Below are positions 1-10,285 of a stretch of 64,000 nt of DNA, in pieces. Every line of letters starts with the position of its first letter. Position 1 is the stretch's first letter. This DNA comes from Clostridiales bacterium. Lineage in GTDB: Bacteria; Bacillota; Clostridia; Christensenellales; Pumilibacteraceae. The notes beneath the pieces are model-generated. The model was given only the letters and a program-made list of their open reading frames with translations, had not been told where the DNA came from and searched no databases. The stretch is from assembly GCA_029070965.1 (NCBI GenBank), contig JAIEBI010000020.1, positions 45,498-109,497 on the forward strand. Reading direction: 5' to 3'. Position numbers and translations under genes: made by a program.

Positions 1-65
1 TCCGCCAAAAATACGCCGAAATCGACATACGTATGCCCGCTTTGTGGATTTTGTGGGTTATACGG

Positions 66-1664
66 TTACTGCTTTTTAATCACCTTGCCGCCGGTGAGAA
101 CTATCATCTTGACGGCTTGGAGCGAAAAGTTATCCGCTTCGACGGTGAGCGGCTTGTCCAGCGTGCCGCGGGCAAGAACCTTTAAGTACGTCGTCTTTTT
201 GTTAAAGCCCTTGATGCGCTTTTTTATTTCGGCAAGCGTTACAACCTCGCCGCCGTCAAAATGCTGAGAAAGCATGTCGATATTGATTATGCCCTGCTTG
301 GTCCTGTCGCTTGACCTTTCGGATTTTTCGATAAGGCTTACCGCGACCTCGTCAGACATGATCTTGTCCACCTCGGTTGCCGCAACCTCCGCGCGCACCT
401 CGCTCGGCTTGAACGTCGTGCCGCTTTGCGCGTCGTCGTCGGTAAGTATCTTTATCAGCTTGCGCTCGACAAGCGCGTCGGTGGTTTCGTACGGGTACTG
501 CATGGCGTAGTCCGTTTGTTCCGTCGCGCGTTCTATCAAGCCGTTTTGAGCCGCAATCTTTTCTATAAGCTGCTTTGCGTATAACAGTCGCCTATTCGAC
601 CTTATGCGGTACATGCACGGCGTGGCGGCGTACGACTTGACCTCCGCAAGGCTTTCCACGGCGTACTTTGTGCCCACATATTCGTCGGGATTGCCGACAA
701 AGCAAAGGGACAACGTTTTGCCACGTAGGCGGAGCTTTGCAATCGTTTTTCTGCCGATGCGGAAGCTTTCGCACTTCCACGAAATTCTGCTTTTTACTTT
801 GCGGTACGATAACAGCTTGTTTTTCAGCTCGGAATAATATTGCTTGACCGTCTCGTCGCTTTGTATGAGCTTGGCAAGGAAACTCCTGCTGTACTTGATA
901 ACTATGTACTCGGTCTTGCCGCCTTCGGTTACGGGCTTTAATACTACCGTTTCTTCTTCTTTTTCGTCCTCGGTATCGGCTGCTTCGTCGTCCGCGTCGG
1001 CCTCGCCGTCAACCGTAGCGGTAACCTCGTCGTCAACGTCGGCCTCGTCGTCCGCACTTATGTCATCATCGTCCACTTCATCGGCGTTGTCCGCTTCATC
1101 GGCGTTGTCCTCATTGTCAACGTCGTCCTCGTCGCCGTCGTCCGCTTCGTCCATATCGTCCGCCGCCGCGGTTTCGGTTACCGACTCATCTTGCGCGGGC
1201 TCCTCGTCCGCGTCATTCTCCAATTCGGGCTCTTTAACCTCTTCAACCTCTTCGGGCGCGGGCTCCTCGGTTACGTTTTGCGCTTGCTCGACAGGCGTAT
1301 CGAGCTCCTTTTCGGGCTCGGGCGCGGGCGCGGGATTGACAAGCGTTTCGGGCACGACGTCTGCGTGCGGTATCGTCACCTTTTCCTTCGCCTCTTCCTC
1401 CTGCGGTTGGGGCGGGGGCGCGACAGGCTTTTTAACCGCCTTTTCGGTTGCTTTCGCTTTGGGCGGTTGGGGCGCGGCGGCGGGCTCGGGCTCGGCCTTG
1501 ACTCTGTTCTTTTTTTCCTTTATCTTCGGTTTAAGCCAAGGCTTTACGAAAATAATCACAGGATCTTTGTAGGTCTTGCGCTCACGCTTGTTGGGGTTTT
1601 GGTCGTCCTCGATCGCGTTGGGATTTTCAACGCCTGTCTGTAAAGGTGTTTTTTCTTTTTTCAT
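66..1664 (-). CDS. Large acidic/Pro-rich protein with C-terminal ribosomal uL15-like domain
   Basis: 532-aa ORF; low-complexity acidic N-half; C-term INIDMLSQHFDGGEVVTLAEIKKR..LKVLARGTLDKPLTVEADNFSLQAVKMIVLTGGKV resembles the C-term of the uL15 encoded at 37780-38223. Confidence 0.7.
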   Translation of the reverse strand: MKKEKTPLQTGVENPNAIEDDQNPNKRERKTYKDPVIIFVKPWLKPKIKEKKNRVKAEPEPAAAPQPPKAKATEKAVKKPVAPPPQPQEEEAKEKVTIPHADVVPETLVNPAPAPEPEKELDTPVEQAQNVTEEPAPEEVEEVKEPELENDADEEPAQDESVTETAAADDMDEADDGDEDDVDNEDNADEADNADEVDDDDISADDEADVDDEVTATVDGEADADDEAADTEDEKEEETVVLKPVTEGGKTEYIVIKYSRSFLAKLIQSDETVKQYYSELKNKLLSYRKVKSRISWKCESFRIGRKTIAKLRLRGKTLSLCFVGNPDEYVGTKYAVESLAEVKSYAATPCMYRIRSNRRLLYAKQLIEKIAAQNGLIERATEQTDYAMQYPYETTDALVERKLIKILTDDDAQSGTTFKPSEVRAEVAATEVDKIMSDEVAVSLIEKSERSSDRTKQGIINIDMLSQHFDGGEVVTLAEIKKRIKGFNKKTTYLKVLARGTLDKPLTVEADNFSLQAVKMIVLTGGKVIKKQ

Positions 1665-1721
1665 CTTAATTCTCCGTTGTAAGTAATAAATAGTAAATTA
1701 AAGACTTACCCGAAAAAGCTA

Positions 1722-1750
1722 TTGACAAATCGGGCACTCTCCCTTATAAT
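1722..1750 (+). promoter_or_regulatory. Sigma70-type promoter for the MerR-like gene
   Basis: TTGACA-17 nt-TATAAT. Confidence 0.7.
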
Positions 1751-1789
1751 AACAGTATAACATATACACCTATGTACAGGTCAAGGGAT

Positions 1790-2626
1790 ATGAAGGAATT
1801 AAACGAACAAAAATTAAAAATTTCCAGCCCAAAGTTCCGCGTAAGCGAGGTTTGCGCGTTTTTGAGTATTACCCCGCGCATACTCAAACACTACGAGGAC
1901 ACGGGCGTGCTTGCTCCCGAGCATTCGGACAGCAACAATTACCGCGAGTATGCGGCGGAGGACGTCATCAAAGTGCAGCTTGCCGAGCGACTTAAAAGCA
2001 CACAGTTTTCGCAAAAAGAAATCGGTGAGTATTTTTCGGGCGAGCTCGATATAGAAAATAAGTACGCCGAGCTTATAAAACTGCGGGATACGATAGACAG
2101 CCTTATAGAGGTAATTGACGTGGATAGGCAAAACGGTGCGCCGCAGTATTCCATTGAGCCGGAGCAGTCGCTGTTGTGCTTTTGCAAAGTTTACCCTGTA
2201 AAGCCCATACAGTATTTCGAAGCGCGCGACGCATATACTTCGGCTATGATCGCAGGGTGTGTTTGCGACGTTGCGCACACATTTTTTTACATGTACGACG
2301 AGCTTTCGATGATTCCAAGCGGCGCCGACTTTGACGCGCAATACTTTAAAGACAAAACCTTCCGCGTTTGCGTACCGATCGTTTCCCCGCCCAAAACCAA
2401 TGACTTTGACGGAACGGTGGAAACGGTAACGCGCAAAAAATCGCTTACAAGAAAGTGTTCGCCATTAGGACTGCCGACGCATAGTAGCGGAGTTTATTTG
2501 CAGGAGGAAGCCGCCCGCCGCGGCTTGACTCTTACAGGCAAATCGTGGATGATATCGGAGACCGGTCCGCACAAAAAAACGGCAAAGCGCTCGTACACAA
2601 CAATCATCGGCGCGGAAATAGAATAA
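1790..2626 (+). CDS. MerR-family transcriptional regulator
   Basis: N-term HTH FRVSEVCAFLSITPRILKHYEDTGVLAPEHSDSNNYREY; ORF opens at 1772, ATG at 1790 also possible. Confidence 0.8.
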   Translation: MKELNEQKLKISSPKFRVSEVCAFLSITPRILKHYEDTGVLAPEHSDSNNYREYAAEDVIKVQLAERLKSTQFSQKEIGEYFSGELDIENKYAELIKLRDTIDSLIEVIDVDRQNGAPQYSIEPEQSLLCFCKVYPVKPIQYFEARDAYTSAMIAGCVCDVAHTFFYMYDELSMIPSGADFDAQYFKDKTFRVCVPIVSPPKTNDFDGTVETVTRKKSLTRKCSPLGLPTHSSGVYLQEEAARRGLTLTGKSWMISETGPHKKTAKRSYTTIIGAEIE

Positions 2627-2642
2627 GTTTTCTTTCAAAGCA

Positions 2643-2670
2643 AACACCCCGCAGCATACTGCGGGGTGTT
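2643..2670. terminator. Intrinsic terminator (convergent genes)
   Basis: AACACCCCGCAG-cata-CTGCGGGGTGTT followed by T-rich tract. Confidence 0.8.
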
Positions 2671-2694
2671 TTGTTTTTATTTTCGGCGTGGCGC

Positions 2695-3270
2695 TTATAG
2701 AGTTGCAAAAGTGATAAGGAACATAAGACCGAAGATTGCCGACAGCCCTGCCAATACGATGGCGGAAATGCTGAGAATAAGCGGAGCGATAGCCATGGGC
2801 GCGCCCTGCTTTTTGGCACGAACAACTGTCAAAAGCGAACGAATGCCAAACACAAGCCCCACAACAGTCAGCGGCAAAGCGAGCACAAAGAACACCCAAG
2901 CTACTGCTTTGATTGCTGTTAGGTCGGTTACCGTCGGGTATACGTACTCTCCCAGCTCGAAGTCAAAGCTCGGAGTCAAATGCCCGAGCCCGCCCCAGAC
3001 GTATTGGACGGCGAGAATAAACGCCACCAGCATAAACACGTACCCGATTGCGCCGGTTATCACCGCTGCGAGCGACGGCTTGAACGCGAGCATTCTCGGA
3101 TTGCCGCCCGACTTGGCGGCGGGTTGTTGCGGCTGCTGCTGAGCTGCGTTCGGCGGTTGAACGGCGTCCTGCTGCTTTTGCCCGTCGCCGAGCACCGACT
3201 CGTTGTGCGAGCACTCGTCGCATAACTGTTCCGGCCCGTCAATGAACTTGCCGCATTTTGTGCAATACAT
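2695..3270 (-). CDS. Zinc-ribbon membrane protein
   Basis: MYCTKCGKFIDGPEQLCDEC followed by Pro/Gln linker and hydrophobic segments. Confidence 0.7.
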   Translation of the reverse strand: MYCTKCGKFIDGPEQLCDECSHNESVLGDGQKQQDAVQPPNAAQQQPQQPAAKSGGNPRMLAFKPSLAAVITGAIGYVFMLVAFILAVQYVWGGLGHLTPSFDFELGEYVYPTVTDLTAIKAVAWVFFVLALPLTVVGLVFGIRSLLTVVRAKKQGAPMAIAPLILSISAIVLAGLSAIFGLMFLITFATL

Positions 3271-3304
3271 AATATTTACCTCCTATTTGCGTGCATAGCA
3301 CGAA

Positions 3305-4240
3305 TTATACAAAATCGCGGACGAACTGTTTGACCTGTTCGTCGTAACCGCACTCGTCGTTTATGCGAATGTGCGAGTGAATACCCTTGTCGAACCAACA
3401 AATGCGCTTTTTCGCCGCGCATTTATCGTAAAGCTTTTGGACGTTGGCGGGGTCGGAAAAAACGTCCTCCCTGCTGTAAATAAACATTATCGGGATTTCG
3501 AGCTTGTTCACCATATTATACGGACAGAATTTTTTTGCGCTCTTGCCCGCCGCATGGCGAATGTACGACATTATAAGCGGGATAAACGGAAACGTCGGCT
3601 TTTTGCGTTCCTTAAACCTATATTTGAGCATTATGCCGAAGTCGTTGTACATGCCCTCGGTGACAAGCCCGTCAAAAAGCTTTTTGCCCTCGGGGTCGGT
3701 CGCGGCGTACGTTGCCGTCGCGCCGCCTATGCATATCCCGTGAAGCAATACGCTTTCCACACCGAATTCGGTTTTTAACAGCTTTGCCCACTCGATAATG
3801 TCCTTGTATTCGCGTAGCCCAATCGTGTTGTACTTGCCCTCGGACAGCCCGTGCGAGCGGTTATCGATAGCGAGTATATTGTAGCCCAGTTCCTTATAAG
3901 GCTTGGCAAAGTAGTACGAATACGCGCATGTTTCCATTCGGCCTGGGATAATAATGACAGCCTTTTTGCCGCCGAAATCGTAATACTCGCCGACCAGCCG
4001 CAGTCCCTCGCTCTTTACCGAAACCTGCTTGTGGAACGCGGCGTTCTCCTCGCCCCATTCCAACCCGATGCGGAACATTTCGCGCTGCTCCTCGTTGTCC
4101 CAGCTGCAATCCCTGCCCCACTTGTCGGGCGTTTCCCTTACCAGCAAAATGGTGTAGATTTTGCGCGATATAAAAATTATAATGAACACGGCGGGCGCGA
4201 GCAACAAAACTACGCCGAGGCTTATATACAGCGCAAGCAT
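3305..4240 (-). CDS. Alpha/beta hydrolase, membrane-anchored
   Basis: ORF 3305..4297; GICIGG nucleophile-elbow-like motif, N-term TM; start at MLALYI overlaps the upstream stop. Confidence 0.75.
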   Translation of the reverse strand: MLALYISLGVVLLLAPAVFIIIFISRKIYTILLVRETPDKWGRDCSWDNEEQREMFRIGLEWGEENAAFHKQVSVKSEGLRLVGEYYDFGGKKAVIIIPGRMETCAYSYYFAKPYKELGYNILAIDNRSHGLSEGKYNTIGLREYKDIIEWAKLLKTEFGVESVLLHGICIGGATATYAATDPEGKKLFDGLVTEGMYNDFGIMLKYRFKERKKPTFPFIPLIMSYIRHAAGKSAKKFCPYNMVNKLEIPIMFIYSREDVFSDPANVQKLYDKCAAKKRICWFDKGIHSHIRINDECGYDEQVKQFVRDFV

Positions 4241-5862
4241 CACATCACCCCCGCAATCAGGTCGTACACCGTTTGTCCGCCGTACACAAATTCGCACGAC
4301 AGTCCAAACTCGTTATCTATCCGCTCGGCAAGCGCGTCCTCGTCGATATCGAGCGCACAGCCCTTTATAATAAACACGCCGCTTTTGTCCGAAATATCCT
4401 TTACGTTTTTGAGCGCAACGACAAACGCGTCTTCCACGCTTTGCGCGGCGCACACAGGCTTTTTGCCGATAAAGCCGAGCATGTCGCCCGCCTTGCACGA
4501 AACGGTGACCGAATTGTAATTTTTAAGACTGCGCGCCACCGACACGGTGACCGCCGCCTTTATTCCGTCTGACATAGCCGATATGCGGGTTTGGGCGTCC
4601 TCTATGTCGGACGTGCCGTTGGCAAGCGCGTAATATCCCTCGATTACCGTTTGCGTCGGCAAAACGGTTACGCCGCCCTCGCCGAAAAGCGTTATCGCCT
4701 GCTCCGCCGCCTTTACGTTGTTGCCATTGTTGGGCAAAACCACAATGCAGTCGGCATTTGCGTTTTTGTACGCCGTGCAAAACTCGCTAGCCGACACGCC
4801 CATTGCGTGCCCGCCCGAAATTACGATGTCCGCTCCGCAGTCCTTGTACATGCCGGTGATGCCGTCGCCCTCGGCAACTGCAACGATGGCAAAACGCTTG
4901 CGCGGCTTAGCCGCTTTGTTCTTGATAAACTCGCTGTGTTGGAGCTGCATGTTCTCGATTTTTACGGTGGTGAACTCGCCGTAACGCTGCGCTTCCTCAA
5001 GCGCCTTGGACGGAGTGAGGGTGTGAATATGCACCTTGACTACGCCGTCCTGCTCGATGACGATAAGCGAATCGCCCATGCTCTCTAACGCGCGCGTAAA
5101 CTCCTTTACATGGAATGGCATTTTGTAGTCGAGCAGCTGCAACAAAAATTCGGTGCAGTAGCCGAGCGTGAACCTGTCGGATTTGTCAAGCACGCCGGTC
5201 TCCGACGAAACTCCGTTGCCTACCGCCGCTACCTCGACGGACGCGTCGATTTCCACTTTTTCGCCGTTGAGCGCTTTTAGCATGCCGTCGACTATTACGA
5301 TATAACCGAGCGCGCCGCTGTCCATAACGCCAGCTTCTTTAAGCACAGGTAGCATGTCGGGCAAAGTCAAATAGCTCTTGCGCATTTCGCCGAGGTAATC
5401 GGTCATTACATCCTCGACGCACTCGTTTTTGCCGACGGCGCGTTCTATCCCCTCGCGCGCGACTGTGAGTATCGTGCCCTCGACGGGATGGACTATTGCG
5501 CTGTACGCCGACTTGTACGCCGACGTAAACGCGGCATGCATTTCGCCCGCGTCGGCTGTCGAGCAGCTTTGCAGCTCATCGTAAATTCCCTTGAAAAGCT
5601 GCGACAGTATTACGCCCGAATTGCCGCGCGCACCCCAAAGCATGCCCGACGTCAGCGATTTAAGATACTCGCCGAGATTATTGTCGGGCGCCGCGCACTT
5701 TATTCCGTTTTCCAAAGTGGTGCGCATGTTTATGCCCGTGTCGCCGTCCGAAACGGGAAACACGTTCATTGCGTTGATTTCCTTTTCACGGTTACAAAGA
5801 TTGTTGTAACCGTTGATTATCATTGCGCGGAAATCGTCACCGTTGATTTGTTTATGTTTCAT
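4240..5862 (-). CDS. DAK2 (DhaL) domain protein, FakA-like fatty acid kinase subunit
   Basis: MNVFPVSDGDTGINMRTTLENG DAK2 motif; full-length two-domain architecture. Confidence 0.85.
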   Translation of the reverse strand: MKHKQINGDDFRAMIINGYNNLCNREKEINAMNVFPVSDGDTGINMRTTLENGIKCAAPDNNLGEYLKSLTSGMLWGARGNSGVILSQLFKGIYDELQSCSTADAGEMHAAFTSAYKSAYSAIVHPVEGTILTVAREGIERAVGKNECVEDVMTDYLGEMRKSYLTLPDMLPVLKEAGVMDSGALGYIVIVDGMLKALNGEKVEIDASVEVAAVGNGVSSETGVLDKSDRFTLGYCTEFLLQLLDYKMPFHVKEFTRALESMGDSLIVIEQDGVVKVHIHTLTPSKALEEAQRYGEFTTVKIENMQLQHSEFIKNKAAKPRKRFAIVAVAEGDGITGMYKDCGADIVISGGHAMGVSASEFCTAYKNANADCIVVLPNNGNNVKAAEQAITLFGEGGVTVLPTQTVIEGYYALANGTSDIEDAQTRISAMSDGIKAAVTVSVARSLKNYNSVTVSCKAGDMLGFIGKKPVCAAQSVEDAFVVALKNVKDISDKSGVFIIKGCALDIDEDALAERIDNEFGLSCEFVYGGQTVYDLIAGVM

Positions 5863-5885
5863 CTTAAACCCTGAAAAGTTTAGTA

Positions 5886-7361
5886 TTAGTTTTCCGCCGC
5901 CGTATCGTCAGCAACGCTGTCGACGACAGGCTGTTCAGCCACCTCGACCGTTGCAGGCTCGTCCGCTGCCGACTGATTGTCCGCTCCTTGCGCGTTCCCC
6001 GTCGCCTCAGCCATGCTATCCGACGCCTCGGTAGGCAGCGGCGCCTCGCCGAGTTTGCCGAGTACGTTTATCGACTTGGGCAAAATGAAGGATAGCGCAA
6101 AAGCGACCAAACAGCCCACGCTGCACAAAACGGTCAGATAAGTCATTGCGCCGCCGTTTTGTTTGAGTGCGGTAAGCACCACGCCGGTAGCGAGTCCGGT
6201 AGCGACGCCGGCAAACAGTCCCTGCACGGCAAAGTACATTGCCGAGTGCTTAATGCCCGTACGCTTTTCGTCCTCGGCGGCGAGGTGTGACGGAATGGAG
6301 TACGCCACAGCAAAAAACGCGCCTATCGAGAACGAGCAAATTACGCCGCCCAGTATGCCGCACGCCAGCTTTACCGCTCCGCTCGGCGAGAACGACGCGC
6401 CGAACAATGCCAACATACTCACCGAATAAGCGATAAGCGTATATCGGAAAGCGAACCCAAAGCCCTTCTTTTTGATTATGTAGTTGTACAGCATCAGCGT
6501 AAACGGCACGGGCACGAACGCACCCAACATAACATATATCATGCTCATGCCTGTATACGAAAAGTATTCGTTAATGCCGCCGAGGAAAAGCTGCGACCCG
6601 AAGGTCATAAAGGCGTACACGACCATCCAAAGAATAAAATCCTTGTTCTTGAATGTGTATGCTATCGACTTGAATAGATTTACCGTTTCGGACTCGAGCT
6701 TTTTGCCCTTTGTGCTCTCCTCTTTGATCATAAACATGGGTATTATCATCGTCAGCGATATAGGCAGGACAATAAGCGCAACCCACTTAATGTTCATGCC
6801 GCTGAGCAACATACGCACAACCACGTATCCGACGATAAAGTAGATTATGTCGGCTACCGACTTGACGTTGGAAACAAAGTTGCGGTCGTCGATATTGTCC
6901 ACCACCTCGGTAAACGTCGCATAGTACGTGACCATGGTAAGAGTATACGCCGCATAGAACAAGCATAGCACCAGCCCGAAAAACACGGTGTTGCCTATCG
7001 TCGCGCCGTTGTTGGGTATTATAAGCACAAACAATAGGTACGACGCTATCAGCGCAACAAGACCGATAAGTATTGTCGGGCGGCGCCGTCCCCATCGGCT
7101 TTTCAGCCGATCGGTAAACGACGCCATCGGTATGTCTATTATGCCGTCTATTATTTTTGCGACAAGCACGAACGCCGCCCATGCCGCCGCTACCACGAGG
7201 TCCTTTTGCGCAAAGGTTTGAAAGGGCACGTCCGCGGGTTTAAATCCGCCTTTAAGCAACGCGCTGCACAAGTACGAGCCCATCATTAGATTGAGCAGGT
7301 TTACGCCAAAGCCCGAAAAGCCGTACAGCAAGAGCTTTGCTTTTCCCTTGATTGGTTTCAT
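5886..7361 (-). CDS. MFS transporter, GPH sugar:cation symporter-like
   Basis: 12-TM-like; YGFSGFGVNLLNLMMGSYL and DRLKSRWGRRRP motifs. Confidence 0.8.
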   Translation of the reverse strand: MKPIKGKAKLLLYGFSGFGVNLLNLMMGSYLCSALLKGGFKPADVPFQTFAQKDLVVAAAWAAFVLVAKIIDGIIDIPMASFTDRLKSRWGRRRPTILIGLVALIASYLLFVLIIPNNGATIGNTVFFGLVLCLFYAAYTLTMVTYYATFTEVVDNIDDRNFVSNVKSVADIIYFIVGYVVVRMLLSGMNIKWVALIVLPISLTMIIPMFMIKEESTKGKKLESETVNLFKSIAYTFKNKDFILWMVVYAFMTFGSQLFLGGINEYFSYTGMSMIYVMLGAFVPVPFTLMLYNYIIKKKGFGFAFRYTLIAYSVSMLALFGASFSPSGAVKLACGILGGVICSFSIGAFFAVAYSIPSHLAAEDEKRTGIKHSAMYFAVQGLFAGVATGLATGVVLTALKQNGGAMTYLTVLCSVGCLVAFALSFILPKSINVLGKLGEAPLPTEASDSMAEATGNAQGADNQSAADEPATVEVAEQPVVDSVADDTAAEN

Positions 7362-7413
7362 CTTGAGTTCCTTGTCAATAAGTATTTGTAGTGTTGTTAT
7401 TTATTGCGGTGTA

Positions 7414-8346
7414 TTACTTTTTGGCGAGCAACCGCGTTACAAGCTCGCGCTCCTCGGCGAGGTCCTCGGAAATGGGCTTGCCCATGTAGTATGCCGCCAT
7501 AAGCCCGGGGCCGACGTTTATTCCGCTCGACGGATATACGTAGTTGATGTACACCGCCTTGGGATGGAACTTGTCCTCGAGCATCTTTTTGTACGCTTCG
7601 GCTTGCTTGTATCTGTCCGCCGTTGCGACAAAAATAATTTGCTCCTCGGGATTTTCGATAGTCGCGGCTATGTATTCGAGCAGTACGGGGTACGCCTGCT
7701 TTTCGCCCTTAGCCTTGCCTATAACCGTCGTCATGCCGTTCTTGTCGAACTCGCCTATCGGCTTCAAGCCCATGAGCGTACCGAAAAACGCCTTGGCAGA
7801 CGTCAACCGACCCTTTTTGGCGACAAACGACAAATCGTCCAGCCAACCGGCTTGGTGGAAGCGATTAAGATTGTTCTCCACCCAATCGGCGGTTTCGTCG
7901 AGCGACTTGCCCTCTTTGCGCAACAACGACGCGTAAACGCAAAGCAAGCCGTGTCCGGACGAGAACCTGCGCGAGTCGATAGTGCGAATAGCGGCGTCCG
8001 GATATTTGCTTTTCACTTCCTCTACCGCCTTGGTCAAAAACGCATACGTTCCGCTGAGCGCCGAGCTAATGGTGAGCGCAAGCACGCCCACACCCTGTTT
8101 TGCATAATCTTCAAGCACGGTCGCCCATTCGTTTACGTTGGGCGGCGCCGTCGTATAGTCGTTGGGCTTTGCGCGCAACGCCTTGTAGAACTCGGACGGT
8201 GTGGTGTCGGTCCATTCGAGATAGGACTCATGCTCTTTGCCGTCGGGCGTGGTAAAGTGACCGTTGATATACTCGATGTCGTACTCCGCCCGAAGCTCTT
8301 TGCCGAGGTCGCAAGTGATGTCTGCCAAAATGACGAATTTTTCCAT
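7414..8346 (-). CDS. DegV family protein (FakB-like fatty-acid-binding)
   Basis: FVILADITCDL, TTAPPNVNEW, ALTISSALSGTY motifs typical of DegV. Confidence 0.85.
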   Translation of the reverse strand: MEKFVILADITCDLGKELRAEYDIEYINGHFTTPDGKEHESYLEWTDTTPSEFYKALRAKPNDYTTAPPNVNEWATVLEDYAKQGVGVLALTISSALSGTYAFLTKAVEEVKSKYPDAAIRTIDSRRFSSGHGLLCVYASLLRKEGKSLDETADWVENNLNRFHQAGWLDDLSFVAKKGRLTSAKAFFGTLMGLKPIGEFDKNGMTTVIGKAKGEKQAYPVLLEYIAATIENPEEQIIFVATADRYKQAEAYKKMLEDKFHPKAVYINYVYPSSGINVGPGLMAAYYMGKPISEDLAEERELVTRLLAKK

Positions 8347-8363
8347 AATTTTTTGTCTCCTCC

Positions 8364-9275
8364 TTAGAGATAATTATTGATAAAGTTGTGTATTTTTGCC
8401 GCCGAGTCGCCGTTTAGCGCGGCGGTCGTATGCCCGCAGCCCTCGACGAGCAAAAGCTGTTTGGGTGCCGAACACGCCTCGTAGTTTTGCCGCGAATGCT
8501 CGCATGGAACGGCGGCATCCTCCGTGCCGTGAATGAAAAACGACGGAACGGCGGTGTTTTTAATATGGTCGAGCGTGCTCGCATTGAAATCGATACCCAG
8601 CTCGCGCTTGCACCTTTTTGCCAGCATCGCAAACATCGGCTTGGGCGCATGGGTCTGTTTTGCTATCCGATTTATCATGTTGCCGACGGACGTAAACCCG
8701 CAGTCGTATACCGCGGCGCGCACATCGCTCGGCAGCCTGTCCGATGTCATTCCTATGATCGCCGCGCCCAACGATATGCCGTACAGCACGATTTTTGCGG
8801 GATGATTTTGGGTGATGAATTTTATCCATTCAAGCAGGTCGTCGCTTTCTCGCTTGCCATAGGTTACGTGCTCGCCGCCGCTTTTGCCGTGCGCGCGCAT
8901 GTCGGGAATGAGAACGTTGAACCCCCACTCGATAAACCGCTCGGCAGTCACCGAAAAATTGTTGAGCGGATGCGAGCTGGCGCCGTGCAAAAATATGACC
9001 GTCTTGTCCCGCCCATAGTCGTAGTACCGCCCGTACAGGTCTACGCCGTCGGCGGCAGTAATATGCTGTTCGGCAAACGGCAGCTTTTCCATTCGCTCGC
9101 GTGCGGCGCAAATGTCCTGCCTGAACTTATCGTAATGCGCGTCGGAAAGCTCCTTCCGCTCGATACCGCGAAAGAAAAACTTTTTGTAGCACATGTAGCT
9201 GCCTATCGGCATGGACGCGAGGAACCCGATAACCAAAAACGCGACTATTCCCAACCCGATATACAAATACATCAT
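8364..9275 (-). CDS. Alpha/beta hydrolase, membrane-anchored
   Basis: FLHGASSHPLNN, GISLGAAIIGM elbow; start MMYLYIG overlaps upstream stop by 4 nt. Confidence 0.8.
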   Translation of the reverse strand: MMYLYIGLGIVAFLVIGFLASMPIGSYMCYKKFFFRGIERKELSDAHYDKFRQDICAARERMEKLPFAEQHITAADGVDLYGRYYDYGRDKTVIFLHGASSHPLNNFSVTAERFIEWGFNVLIPDMRAHGKSGGEHVTYGKRESDDLLEWIKFITQNHPAKIVLYGISLGAAIIGMTSDRLPSDVRAAVYDCGFTSVGNMINRIAKQTHAPKPMFAMLAKRCKRELGIDFNASTLDHIKNTAVPSFFIHGTEDAAVPCEHSRQNYEACSAPKQLLLVEGCGHTTAALNGDSAAKIHNFINNYL

Positions 9276-10285
9276 ACCGTGCCCTCCGTCGCTATCGGCG
9301 TTGCGCCGCCGTCCTTCCACACAAAAAACCGTGCGTGGTCGGGGTTTTTCGCGCACACCGCTATCCTTGTGCCGTCGTAAACGCAAAGCTTGTACTTATA
9401 GTCGGCGGGATTTATCTTGTTCGGCTTGAACCCGCCCTTACCGAACGCCTTGAATGCGCTCTCCTTTTTTATCCATTGGCAAAGCAGCGTGTCATGCGAT
9501 ATATTTTCGCGCTTTGCGGATATTTTTACCCCAAGCGCGCTTACTGTATTGCTGTCATATCTATTCGCAAACGCCGCTATGTCCTCGGCGTCCACGCCGC
9601 ACGGCTCGTCGGAAACGGCTACGACGGCAAACGTATCGGTATGCGATATGGAAAACCACAGCTTGTCGCACACCCACTTGCCGTTTTTCAGTTTGTCGAA
9701 TTTCAGCTCGGGCAAAGCACAGCCGAAGCTGCGTTTTACCGCCGCCTCCAACAACAGCCACGCCGTCGTCTTTTGATTTTTTAACTTTTGCGAGGTAATG
9801 TTTTGCACCTCGTCCTGCCGCGCTTGCGGAACGAGCACGGCACTATTGTCGTCCGATACCTCCGCTATATACACGTCGAGTACCGAGCGCGACAGCCACT
9901 TGCCGCGCACCGCTTCCTCCTGCTCGCTGCGGTGAACTCCGAAATAACATTCGTTGGCAAAGTGCTCGCAGTTGTTGGTAATTACGTCGTAACCGCCCTC
10001 GCCTATACGGCTTTTTGCGGCGGCGACCGTTTGCTGCGGGGATAAACGCTTTTTGCGCTCGGCCTTGTCGGGAACACCCACCTCGACAAAGCTGCCGCAA
10101 CAAAACTTGTCGATGTCGGTCGCGCAAACTACCACGCCGACAGGATTTACATTCAGCCCGCCCACGGGCGGCAGTCCAAACTGCACGACCTCGTCGTCCG
10201 AAACGTAAATTCCGTAATGCAAAATCGCTCCGCACTTTACGCGGATCATGTCACCGAATTTGCAGTTGTCGACAATCCATTTCAA
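9272..10285 (-). CDS. LRAT-domain / 4'-phosphopantetheinyl transferase fusion
   Basis: N-term HYGIYVSDDEVVQFG..NCEHFANECYFG (LRAT-like); C-term FSISHTDTFAVVAVSDEPCGVDAED..WIKKESAFKAFGKG (PPTase motifs). Confidence 0.75.
   Translation of the reverse strand: MKWIVDNCKFGDMIRVKCGAILHYGIYVSDDEVVQFGLPPVGGLNVNPVGVVVCATDIDKFCCGSFVEVGVPDKAERKKRLSPQQTVAAAKSRIGEGGYDVITNNCEHFANECYFGVHRSEQEEAVRGKWLSRSVLDVYIAEVSDDNSAVLVPQARQDEVQNITSQKLKNQKTTAWLLLEAAVKRSFGCALPELKFDKLKNGKWVCDKLWFSISHTDTFAVVAVSDEPCGVDAEDIAAFANRYDSNTVSALGVKISAKRENISHDTLLCQWIKKESAFKAFGKGGFKPNKINPADYKYKLCVYDGTRIAVCAKNPDHARFFVWKDGGATPIATEGTV

Noticed and set aside
844-1572. 242-aa Ser/Ala-rich plus-strand ORF
   Set aside because: Reverse-complement image of the acidic Asp/Glu/Ala repeat of the 66-1664 gene.
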